This document shows, one piece after another, positions 45,952 to 53,187 of a stretch of DNA of 64,000 nucleotides. Origin of the DNA: Nocardia harenae NBRC 108248 (GTDB lineage: Bacteria > Actinomycetota > Actinomycetes > Mycobacteriales > Mycobacteriaceae); NCBI RefSeq assembly GCF_001612885.1, contig NZ_BDBH01000007.1:186001-250000 (forward strand). Direction: 5' to 3'. The position numbers and the translations under genes were made by a program. Numbering within the stretch: position 1 is the first letter of the stretch; each line of letters begins with the position of its first letter. The notes beneath the pieces were generated by a model, which ran no database searches, was not told the origin of the DNA, and worked only from the letters and a program-made list of their open reading frames with translations.

Positions 45952-47406
45952 ATGTCCAAGTTCATCGATCGGGTCGTCGTGCACGTCCGCGCCGGTAACG
46001 GGGGACACGGCTGCGCCTCGGTGCACCGCGAGAAGTTCAAGCCGCTCGGCGGCCCGGACGGCGGCAATGGCGGCAACGGCGGCGACGTCGTGCTCGAGGT
46101 GGACGCCAATGTGCACACGCTGCTCGACTTCCACTTCCACCCGCACGCCAAGGCAGGCAACGGCAAGCCGGGCGAGGGCGGCAACCGGGACGGCAAGCGC
46201 GGCGGCGAGCTGCTGCTGAAGGTGCCGGACGGCACCGTGGTGCTGAACGGCAAGGGCGAGGTGCTGGCCGACCTGGTCGGCGCCGGCCAGCGCTTCGTCG
46301 CGGCCCGCGGCGGGCGCGGCGGCCTCGGCAATGCCGCGCTGGCGTCCAAGGCGCGCAAGGCGCCCGGCTTCGCGCTGCTCGGCGAGGAGGGCGACGAGAA
46401 CGAGCTGGTGCTCGAGCTCAAGTCGGTGGCCGACGTCGGGCTGGTCGGCTTCCCGTCGGCGGGGAAGTCCTCGCTGGTCTCGGTGCTCTCCGCGGCCAAA
46501 CCCAAGATCGCCGACTACCCGTTCACCACGCTGGTGCCGAACCTCGGCGTGGTGCTGGCCGGGGAGATCACCTTCACCGTCGCCGACGTGCCCGGGCTCA
46601 TCCCCGGCGCCAGCGCCGGGCGCGGCCTCGGCCTCGACTTCCTGCGGCACCTCGAGCGCTGCGCCGTGCTCGCGCACGTGGTGGACTGCGCCACCCTGGA
46701 ACCCGGCCGCGACCCGGTCTCCGACGTCGACGCGCTGGAGGACGAGCTCGCCGCCTACCGCCCCGCGCTCGCGGGCGATATCGGCCTCGGCGACCTCGCC
46801 GACCGGCCGCGCGTGGTGATCCTGAACAAGGTGGACGTCCCCGACGCCGCCGAGCTGGCCGAGATGGTGCGCCCCGAGTTCGAGGCGCGCGGCTGGCCGG
46901 TCTTCGAGATCTCCGCGGTGAGCAGGGCCGGGCTGCGGCCGCTCACCTTCGCCCTCGCCGAGCTGGTGCGCGGCTACCGCGAGGCGCACCCGAAGGCGGA
47001 GCCGAAGCGGCAGGTCATCCGGCCGGTCGCGACCGACGAGACCGGCTTCACCGTCGTCCCGGACCCGAACGAGCCGGGGGGCTTCGTGGTCCGCGGCGTG
47101 CGGCCGGAGCGCTGGGTGCGGCAGACTCAGTTCGACAACGACGAGGCCGTCGGCTACCTGGCCGACCGGCTGGCCCGCCTCGGCGTGGAGGACAAGCTGG
47201 TCAAGCTCGGCGCGCAACCCGGCGCCTCGGTGACCATCGGCCCGGTGACCTTCGACTGGGAGCCGCAGATCTCGGCGGGCGTCGACATGGTGCCCACCGG
47301 CCGCGGCACCGATATCCGGCTGGAGAACAACGACCGGATCAGCGCGGCGGAGCGCAAGCACGCCTCCCGGGTCCGGCGCGGGCTGGTCGAGGACGGAGAC
47401 GAGTAA
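45952..47406 (+). CDS. obg: GTPase Obg/CgtA
   Basis: A 484-residue ribosome-assembly GTPase. The glycine-rich Obg fold occupies 1-160 (GNGGHGCASVHREKF), the G domain 160-340 (G1 GFPSAGKSS, G3 DVPGLI, G4 NKVD), and the C-terminal OCT domain 360-440 (ETGFTVVPDPNEPGGFVV, DNDEAVGYLADRLARLGVE). AAGGAGG precedes the ATG. proB begins on the last base of its stop codon. Confidence 0.97.
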   Translation: MSKFIDRVVVHVRAGNGGHGCASVHREKFKPLGGPDGGNGGNGGDVVLEVDANVHTLLDFHFHPHAKAGNGKPGEGGNRDGKRGGELLLKVPDGTVVLNGKGEVLADLVGAGQRFVAARGGRGGLGNAALASKARKAPGFALLGEEGDENELVLELKSVADVGLVGFPSAGKSSLVSVLSAAKPKIADYPFTTLVPNLGVVLAGEITFTVADVPGLIPGASAGRGLGLDFLRHLERCAVLAHVVDCATLEPGRDPVSDVDALEDELAAYRPALAGDIGLGDLADRPRVVILNKVDVPDAAELAEMVRPEFEARGWPVFEISAVSRAGLRPLTFALAELVRGYREAHPKAEPKRQVIRPVATDETGFTVVPDPNEPGGFVVRGVRPERWVRQTQFDNDEAVGYLADRLARLGVEDKLVKLGAQPGASVTIGPVTFDWEPQISAGVDMVPTGRGTDIRLENNDRISAAERKHASRVRRGLVEDGDE

Positions 47407-48539
47407 TGACGGGCGCTGACCTACGCTCCGGGATCGAGCTGAGCGAGGCCAGGCAGGCCATTGCCGGCGCGCGCCGGGTGGTGGTGAAGATCGGCTCCTC
47501 CGCGCTCACCAGTCTCGCCGGCGGGCTGGACACGGTGCGGCTGGACCGGCTCGCGGACGCCGTCGAGGCGCGCATGCGGGCCGGCTCCGACGTCGTCGTT
47601 GTCTCCTCCGGCGCCATCGGCGCAGGCATCGCGCCGCTCGGATTGACCACGCGGCCGCGCGATCTCGCGACCAAGCAGGCAGCGGCGAGCGTCGGGCAGC
47701 TGGCGCTCGCGCACGCCTGGGGCACCTCGTTCGCGCGGTACCGCCGCACGGTCGGGCAGGTGCTGCTCAGCGCCGACGACTTCGCCCGCCGCGAGCACCA
47801 CCGCAATGCCCAGCGCACGCTGGACCGGCTGCGCTCGCTCGGCGCGGTCGCGGTGGTGAACGAGAACGACACCGTCGCCACCGAGGAGATCCGGTTCGGC
47901 GACAACGACCGGCTCGCCGCGCTGGTCGCGCACCTGGTCGGCGCGGACGCGCTGGTGCTGCTCTCCGATGTGGCCGGGCTCTACGACGGTGATCCACGCA
48001 AGGGCGACGCCTCGCTCATCCCCGAGGTGCGCAGCAGCGCCGACCTGGACGGGGTGATCGCCGGGACCGGCGGCGTGCTCGGCACCGGCGGGATGGCCTC
48101 CAAGCTCTCCGCGGCGCGGCTCGCGGCCGACGCCGGGGTGCCGGTGCTGCTCGCCGCCGCGGCCGACGCGGCCCAGGCGCTCACCGCGGGCACCGTCGGG
48201 ACCGCGTTCGCGGCGCGGCCGGTGCGGTTGTCGGCGCGCAAGTTCTGGGTCAGGCACGCGGCCGACAGCCGCGGGGCGCTGCTGCTCGACGAGGGCGCGG
48301 TGCAGGCGGTGGCGCATCGGCGGCGCTCGCTGCTCGCCGCCGGGATCGTCGGGGTGCGCGGGCGGTTCTTCGGGGGTGACGTGGTCGATCTGGTCGCGCC
48401 GGACGAGCGGGTGGTCGCGCGCGGGATCGTCGAGTACGACAGCACCGAGCTCACCGGGGTGCTCGGCCGCTCCACCGGTGAACTCCCGGACACCATGCAG
48501 CGCCCGGTTATTCACGCCGACGACCTGGTCAGCGTGTAG
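47406..48539 (+). CDS. proB: Glutamate 5-kinase
   Basis: A 377-residue enzyme phosphorylating glutamate in the first step of proline synthesis. The kinase domain has VVKIGSSALT, VVVSSGAIGAG and NENDTVATEEIRFGDNDRLAA, with SDVAGLYDGDPRK. Residues ~285-370 are a PUA domain (RGALLLDEGAVQAV). The start overlaps the obg stop (TAATG). proA, encoding the second step, lies 8.6 kb further on in the same direction. Its stop is 1 bp from the stop of the convergent PPE-like gene. Confidence 0.96.
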   Translation: MTGADLRSGIELSEARQAIAGARRVVVKIGSSALTSLAGGLDTVRLDRLADAVEARMRAGSDVVVVSSGAIGAGIAPLGLTTRPRDLATKQAAASVGQLALAHAWGTSFARYRRTVGQVLLSADDFARREHHRNAQRTLDRLRSLGAVAVVNENDTVATEEIRFGDNDRLAALVAHLVGADALVLLSDVAGLYDGDPRKGDASLIPEVRSSADLDGVIAGTGGVLGTGGMASKLSAARLAADAGVPVLLAAAADAAQALTAGTVGTAFAARPVRLSARKFWVRHAADSRGALLLDEGAVQAVAHRRRSLLAAGIVGVRGRFFGGDVVDLVAPDERVVARGIVEYDSTELTGVLGRSTGELPDTMQRPVIHADDLVSV

Positions 48540-48540
48540 C

Positions 48541-49977
48541 TCAGGAGCCGGGGATCACACCGGGCTGCTCGGTCGTCGTTCCCGGTGGCGGGGTGGCGGC
48601 GCCGTCCTCCGGCACCGGGCCGGTGATGCCCGGCTGGCCGTCCGGGTCCGACAGGGTCGGGTCGCCGGAGCCGCTCGGCGGGGGTGCGGGTGCCGGGGGC
48701 GGGGGAGGAGTCGTCTGCTCGGTCGGCGGAGCCGGAGCAGGTGCCGGGTTCGGCGCGGGTGCGGACGATTCCGGGTCCGGTGCGGGTGCGGGGCTCGGCG
48801 GCGGTGCCGGATCCGGGTCCGCGGGCGCACCGCCCCCCGGTACCTGGGGGCCTGGCCCCTCGGGTATCTGCCCCTCGGGGCCCGGACTGGGCGCTTGCTC
48901 CTCGGGACCTGGACCCGGCATCTGCCCCTCGGGACCGGGGCTCGGCATCTGCCCCTCGGGACCTGGACCCGGCATCTGCCCCTCGGGACCCGGGCTGGGT
49001 GCCTGCCCCTCCGGCTCCGAGCCACCGGGCGCCTGTCCACCGGAGCCAGGCTCGCCGGGTGGCTGCGAGCCCGGGCCACTCCCTCCCGGCGCCTGACCGT
49101 CCGGCCCGGTGCCGCCGGGCGCTTGCCCGTCGGGCCCGGTGCCGTCGGGCGCCTGCCCGTCGGGGCCGGTGCCGCCGGGTGCCTGCCCGTCGGGGCCGGT
49201 GCCGCCGGGTGCCTGCTCCTCCGGACCGGAGTCGCCGGGAGTTGCTCCGCCGGAATCGGTTCCGCCGGGTACCTGCTCGTCCGAACCCGCCCCGCCGGGA
49301 GCACCGGAATCCCCCGACCCCTCCCCGTCCGGCCAGGCCCCCTCCTCCCCGTAGCTCTCCGGAACCGACTCCCCGTCCCCCGACGGCGCCGAATCCCACT
49401 CCGGCACAGCCCCGTTCGGCAGCGCCGAGGAACCACCGGGCAGTGGGGGCGGCGCGGGCAGCGCCGGAACCCCGTCTCCGGCCGCCTGATACGCGGGTTT
49501 GTAGATCATGTTCATGGCCAGCAGCGCTTCCTGCCGCAGCAACTCCTGCGTCATCTGGGCATCGATGATCCGCGCCGACTCCAGCAACCGCGCGATGGCC
49601 CCCACCGGCCCGGAATCCCCCGGCGGCACCACCGCCACCTTCACCGCCTCCGCGGCGGCCGCGACGGCCCCGAGCCGGGCCCCGACCTGCCCGAGTACCC
49701 CGGCGAGCTCGTCCACCGATGCGGCGAAGCTGCGCGCGCTCGCGTAGGCGGCGTCGGCGGTGGCGCCCTCCCACTCCATGGAGTTCATCACCCGGTCGAC
49801 GCTGGCCCTGGTCAGCGGCATGGAGGTGCTGAGCGTGCCCGCCGCCTCCAGCCAGGTCACCGAGGCGCGCAGGATGGCGCCCGCGTCGATCTGCTGGGTG
49901 CGGGCGTGGATCTCCTCGTGCGTCATCGACTCGAAGTGCTCCATCGAGCTGACGTAGGTCGGATCGGTCCCGGTCAT
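48541..49977 (-). CDS. PPE-like ESX-associated protein with Gly/Pro/Gln repeat tail
   Basis: A 478-residue protein. Residues 1-165 form an alpha-helical domain with a W-x-G turn at 69-71 (MEWEGATADAAY), like the helical hairpin of PPE and WXG100 proteins. From ~180 on it is disordered: five 10-residue units like GTGPDGQAPG (about 246-296), then 9-residue units like PGPEGQMPS (about 326-370), then Pro/Ala repeats. Its ATG overlaps the stop of the upstream PE/EspC-like gene by 4 bp, and an EspG-like chaperone is encoded upstream of that. I infer an ESX (type VII) secreted partner; the function of the tail is unknown. Confidence 0.78.
   Translation of the reverse strand: MTGTDPTYVSSMEHFESMTHEEIHARTQQIDAGAILRASVTWLEAAGTLSTSMPLTRASVDRVMNSMEWEGATADAAYASARSFAASVDELAGVLGQVGARLGAVAAAAEAVKVAVVPPGDSGPVGAIARLLESARIIDAQMTQELLRQEALLAMNMIYKPAYQAAGDGVPALPAPPPLPGGSSALPNGAVPEWDSAPSGDGESVPESYGEEGAWPDGEGSGDSGAPGGAGSDEQVPGGTDSGGATPGDSGPEEQAPGGTGPDGQAPGGTGPDGQAPDGTGPDGQAPGGTGPDGQAPGGSGPGSQPPGEPGSGGQAPGGSEPEGQAPSPGPEGQMPGPGPEGQMPSPGPEGQMPGPGPEEQAPSPGPEGQIPEGPGPQVPGGGAPADPDPAPPPSPAPAPDPESSAPAPNPAPAPAPPTEQTTPPPPPAPAPPPSGSGDPTLSDPDGQPGITGPVPEDGAATPPPGTTTEQPGVIPGS
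48869..49003. repeat. 27-bp coding tandem repeat, five units
   Basis: Five successive 27-bp units encode a nine-residue Pro/Gly/Glu-Gln motif in the PPE-like tail. Units 2 and 4 are almost identical. The period keeps the frame. Confidence 0.85.
49091..49240. repeat. 30-bp coding tandem repeat, five units
   Basis: Five 30-bp units encode the decapeptide GTGPDGQAPG or close variants. Units at 49151-49180 and 49181-49210 are identical, suggesting recent slippage or unequal exchange. Confidence 0.87.
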
Positions 49978-50348
49978 CGCGGCTGCCTCGCATCGACGGC
50001 GCGCAGCGCGGCGGCGGCCGCGGCGTCGGCTTCCTCGAAGAGCCCGGCGCTGAGCAGGAACGCCTCCTTCATCCGGTAGGCGGCCTCGATGTACTGATCG
50101 AGCAGCGCCGCGGCGTCCCGCGCCTTGTGCGCGAACCCGGCCTGCAGCTGCTGCGCCGAGACGAACCCGCCGAACCCGTGCAGCTCGCCGACCGATTCCA
50201 GCCGCTGTTGCAGGTAGAGCAGCCGGTCGGCCTGGTGGTCGTACATCTCGGCGCACCGCCGCGCGGCCGCCGGATCGAACGCGACGGAGCCCGTCCGCGC
50301 CTGTTCGCCGAATCTCGCGATATCGGCTCGGCTGGTCTCGATCGTCAT
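49974..50348 (-). CDS. PE/EspC-like small helical ESX protein
   Basis: A 124-residue all-alpha protein. Two long helices (about 20-55 and 62-108) are separated by a glycine turn (ELHGFGGFVS). The second helix ends with YRMKE, matching the YxxxD/E general type VII secretion signal. It lacks WxG, which its downstream PPE-like partner supplies, so the two could form a PE-PPE-like heterodimer. The ATG is preceded by GGGGG; a TAGGCT -10 candidate lies at 50380-50385. The genes overlap by 4 bp. Confidence 0.77.
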   Translation of the reverse strand: MTIETSRADIARFGEQARTGSVAFDPAAARRCAEMYDHQADRLLYLQQRLESVGELHGFGGFVSAQQLQAGFAHKARDAAALLDQYIEAAYRMKEAFLLSAGLFEEADAAAAAALRAVDARQPR

Positions 50349-50379
50349 CACGCACCCCCGGAGATCTTCGGACGCGTTC

Positions 50380-50385
50380 AGCCTA
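50380..50385 (-). promoter_or_regulatory. -10 candidate for the PE/PPE-like pair
   Basis: TAGGCT on the minus strand, about 31 bp before the ATG of the PE/EspC-like gene and within the 67-bp gap after the EspG-like gene. Confidence 0.4.
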
Positions 50386-50415
50386 TCTTGCGACGCCGAT
50401 CCCCGACACCGAAGC

Positions 50416-51117
50416 TCAGGCCGGAATCCGTTTCTGCAGTTGCGCGGCGAGCTGCTCGGTGCCGGCGGGCACCAGGTGCACGGTGTCGCCGGACTTGATG
50501 AGGTAGCGCCCATCGCCGTCGACATCGATCCAGGTGTAATGCAGCGCGGGCGGCGGGGCGTCGCGATCCAGCCTGGCCTCGATCCGGATGTGTCCCTCGG
50601 CGGTGTGCGGCTGCAGCAGCACCTTGCGGATGAGCCGGGCGGCGGGCGGCAGGCCGTGCGCCTCCTCGTCCCGCACCGCGTCCACCGTGGCGGCCCGCGC
50701 GGGCAGCCTGCCTGCCCGTGCCGGGGGCAGCGCCTGCGCGATCCGGGCGCCGAGCCTGGTGGTGTGCCCGATCGAGAGCCGGACCGTGCCACCGAATTCC
50801 GGCCTCCGGCCGGGCTCCTGCACCGCGAGCACCGCGTGGTCGAAGACCGCGCAGGCCAGCAGCCGGATCTCGGCGCCGGGGCGGTGCCCGCCGCCGATCA
50901 CCACGATCCTGGTGTGCGGCGCGGAGAGCAGCCGCAGGCAGGCGCTCAGATCCGGGTCGGCGCGGTGCGGCAGCCGCGCCGAGAGCTCGGCGCGCAGCTT
51001 CTCGGCGGCGTCCTCGGTGCGCGGGCTCTCCAGGATCCGGAGCGGGTAGGGCACCCGGTCGCTGTCGGTCTCCCGCCAGACGTGGGCGAACTCGTCCGGG
51101 GTGAAGCTCCAACCCAT
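50416..51117 (-). CDS. EspG-like ESX secretion-associated chaperone
   Basis: A 233-residue protein with the EspG-family opening WSFTPDEFAHVWRETDSDRVPYPL, the EDAAEKLRAELSARL segment and VVIGGG strand, and a C-terminal IDVDGDGRYLIKSGDTVHLVPAG. EspG chaperones hold PE-PPE dimers in the cytosol and deliver them to the ESX membrane machine. It is encoded directly upstream of a PE/PPE-like pair, its expected client. No EccB-EccE or mycosin gene is in the window. The ATG at 51117 matches typical EspG starts; a GTG at 51135 and ATG at 51129 are alternatives. Confidence 0.83.
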   Translation of the reverse strand: MGWSFTPDEFAHVWRETDSDRVPYPLRILESPRTEDAAEKLRAELSARLPHRADPDLSACLRLLSAPHTRIVVIGGGHRPGAEIRLLACAVFDHAVLAVQEPGRRPEFGGTVRLSIGHTTRLGARIAQALPPARAGRLPARAATVDAVRDEEAHGLPPAARLIRKVLLQPHTAEGHIRIEARLDRDAPPPALHYTWIDVDGDGRYLIKSGDTVHLVPAGTEQLAAQLQKRIPA

Positions 51118-51219
51118 GCAGAACCACATCCTCACCGCGCCCGCCCGCCGAGACGGCCCGAGCCTAACCGCGCCGCGCGAGGCTGCGAAAGCCCGCGCCC
51201 CGGCGCCGGACTCGATCGA

Positions 51220-52155
51220 TCAGTACCCCGCGCCCGGATCGACCGGGGCGAGCAGCTCGTCCCCGGCCGCGAAGCGGCGCACGTTCTCCCGCACGTGCGC
51301 GGCGAAGGCGGCCACCCGCACCTGCGGCGGATTCGAGTCGTGCGGGGTGATGATCACGTTCGGCAGGGTCCAGAGCGGATGCCCGTCGGGGAGCGGCTCG
51401 GGGTCGGTGACATCGAGCCCGGCGCCGCCGATGGTGCCCGCACGCAGCGCCGCCAGCAGCGCCTCGGTATCGATGAGGCTGCCCCTGGCGACATTGATCA
51501 CCCACGAGTTCGGCCGCAGCAGCGCCAGTTCCGCCGAGCCGACCAGGTGCGCGGTGGCGGGCGTCGCCGGCGCCGCGACGACGACGTGGTCGGCCACCGG
51601 CCACACCGTGTCCAGCCGGTCGGCGGGCACAGTGGTGATCCCCTCCGGGATGCCGGGGCCGGTCACCGGACGGCCGGAACGGTTCACCGCGATCACCTCC
51701 GCGCCCAGCGCGAGCAGCGAGGGAATCAGCGCCCGGCCGATCCCGCCCGCCCCGACGACGGCGACGGTGCTGCCCCGCAGCGTGCCGACGTGCGGCAGGA
51801 AGTCGCGCTGCCGCCAGGTGGTGGCGCGCAGATGCTCGGGCAGGTAGCGGACCCCGGCGAGCAGCAGCGCCAGCGCGTGCTCGGCCACGGTCGCGGAGAA
51901 GGCGCCCGCCGCGGAGGTGAACCGGACATCCGGATAGCGTTCCAGCACCCCGGCCGCGACGAAATCCTCGATCCCGGCGGCGTGCAGCTGCACCCACTCG
52001 ATCCCGGCGGGCAGCCGCTCCGGGAAACCATCGGCCTTGCTCGCCCAGACCAGGGCGCGGGCATCGGCGAGGCCGGCGAGCTCGCCGCCGCCCGCCTCGA
52101 TCGCCGCGCGCAGGGCGTCCGAGACCTCGGGGGCCACCGCGACCGGAACCGTCAC
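51220..52155 (-). CDS. D-isomer-specific 2-hydroxyacid dehydrogenase
   Basis: A 311-residue NAD(P)-dependent enzyme. The nucleotide site is VAVVGAGGIGRALI, the catalytic Arg sits in NVARGSLIDTEAL, the Glu in DVTDPEPLPDGHPLW, and the His in VIITPHDSNP. The substrate is unknown. GAGGAG lies 7 nt before the GTG. It begins 3 bp after the stop of the PrimPol gene upstream, so the two are probably cotranscribed without an obvious functional link. Confidence 0.92.
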   Translation of the reverse strand: MTVPVAVAPEVSDALRAAIEAGGGELAGLADARALVWASKADGFPERLPAGIEWVQLHAAGIEDFVAAGVLERYPDVRFTSAAGAFSATVAEHALALLLAGVRYLPEHLRATTWRQRDFLPHVGTLRGSTVAVVGAGGIGRALIPSLLALGAEVIAVNRSGRPVTGPGIPEGITTVPADRLDTVWPVADHVVVAAPATPATAHLVGSAELALLRPNSWVINVARGSLIDTEALLAALRAGTIGGAGLDVTDPEPLPDGHPLWTLPNVIITPHDSNPPQVRVAAFAAHVRENVRRFAAGDELLAPVDPGAGY

Positions 52156-52158
52156 TCG

Positions 52159-53124
52159 CTACTCCTCGCTCGCACTGTCCAGCTCGACGGCCTCGACGCC
52201 GTCGCGGTCGGCCCGCTCCAGCAGCGGGTCGATCCGGAACACGGCGTCGTCGATGCCCGCGTGCAGGTCGCCGAGCTCGGCGAAGCGCGCGGGCACGGTG
52301 CGCACCGTGAAGTCTCGCGGGTCGATTTCGGGGATCTCGTCCCAGCGCACCGGGGTGGAGACGGTGGCCGCGGGCACGCCGCGCACGGAGTACGCGGCGG
52401 CGATGGTGTGATCCCTCGCGTTCTGGTTGTAGTCGACGAAGAGCTGCGCCGGGTCGCGGTCCTTGCGCCACCAGGTGGTGGTCACGTCGTCCGGGGCGCG
52501 GCGCCGCACCTCCTCGGCGAAGGCGAGCGCGGCCCTGCGCACCTCGGTGAAGCCGTGCTCCGGCGCGATCCGCACGTAGACGTGCAGCCCCTTGCCGCCG
52601 CTGGTCTTGGGCCAGCCCACCGCGCCGAACTCCTCCAGTACCTCGTGCACCACGCCGGCCACCCGCCGCACCCGGGACCACGGGCAGTCCGGCATGGGGT
52701 CGAGGTCGATGCGCCACTCGTCGGGGCGCTCGGTGTCGGCGGCGCGCGAGTTCCAGGGGTGGAACTCGACGGTGGACATCTGCACCGCCCAGATCACGTC
52801 GGCCAGCTCGCGCACGCACAGTTCGTCGGCGTGCCTGCCGTAGCGCGGGAAGAAGACCCGGACCGTCGGCACCCAGTCCGGGGCCCCTGCGGGCAGCCGC
52901 TTCTGGTGCACCTTGGCCCCGGCCAGCCCCTTGGGGAAGCGGTGCAGCATGCAGGGCCGCTCGCGCAGCGCGGTGACGATGCCGGGGCCGACGCTCAGGT
53001 AGTACTGCACCAGGTCGAGCTTGGTGAGCCCGAGCTCGGGGAAGTACACCCGGTCGGGATTGCTGACGCGGACCGTGCGCTCGCCCACGTCGAGTTCGAG
53101 CGCGGGGGACGATTTGCCTGGCAC
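52159..53124 (-). CDS. LigD-type primase-polymerase domain protein
   Basis: A 321-residue stand-alone polymerase domain of the LigD/AEP family. The start VRVSNPDRVYFPELGLTK, the metal motif in WRIDLDP, the TSGGKGLHVYVRI segment and RARDHTIAAAYSVRG-like part (NARDHTIAAAYS) are present. Such stand-alone proteins (Prim-PolC type in mycobacteria) fill short gaps with ribonucleotides during repair. No ligase or nuclease domain is fused. A TAGGGT box ends 7 nt before the GTG, giving a leaderless message. RecQ is encoded just upstream on the same strand. Confidence 0.9.
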   Translation of the reverse strand: MPGKSSPALELDVGERTVRVSNPDRVYFPELGLTKLDLVQYYLSVGPGIVTALRERPCMLHRFPKGLAGAKVHQKRLPAGAPDWVPTVRVFFPRYGRHADELCVRELADVIWAVQMSTVEFHPWNSRAADTERPDEWRIDLDPMPDCPWSRVRRVAGVVHEVLEEFGAVGWPKTSGGKGLHVYVRIAPEHGFTEVRRAALAFAEEVRRRAPDDVTTTWWRKDRDPAQLFVDYNQNARDHTIAAAYSVRGVPAATVSTPVRWDEIPEIDPRDFTVRTVPARFAELGDLHAGIDDAVFRIDPLLERADRDGVEAVELDSASEE

Positions 53125-53131
53125 GCCACCG

Positions 53132-53137
53132 ACCCTA
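53132..53137 (-). promoter_or_regulatory. -10 box of leaderless PrimPol gene
   Basis: TAGGGT on the minus strand is followed by 7 nt and the GTG at 53124. It sits in the 63-bp gap after the recQ-like stop. Confidence 0.55.
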
Positions 53138-53187
53138 GCTGCCGGATTGCCGCGGTGCGCGGCCCGCGAGCCCATGTCGCGGCCCGC

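Noticed and set aside
48869..49240. CRISPR array
   Set aside because: The repeats are contiguous, coding, in frame and have no unique spacers.
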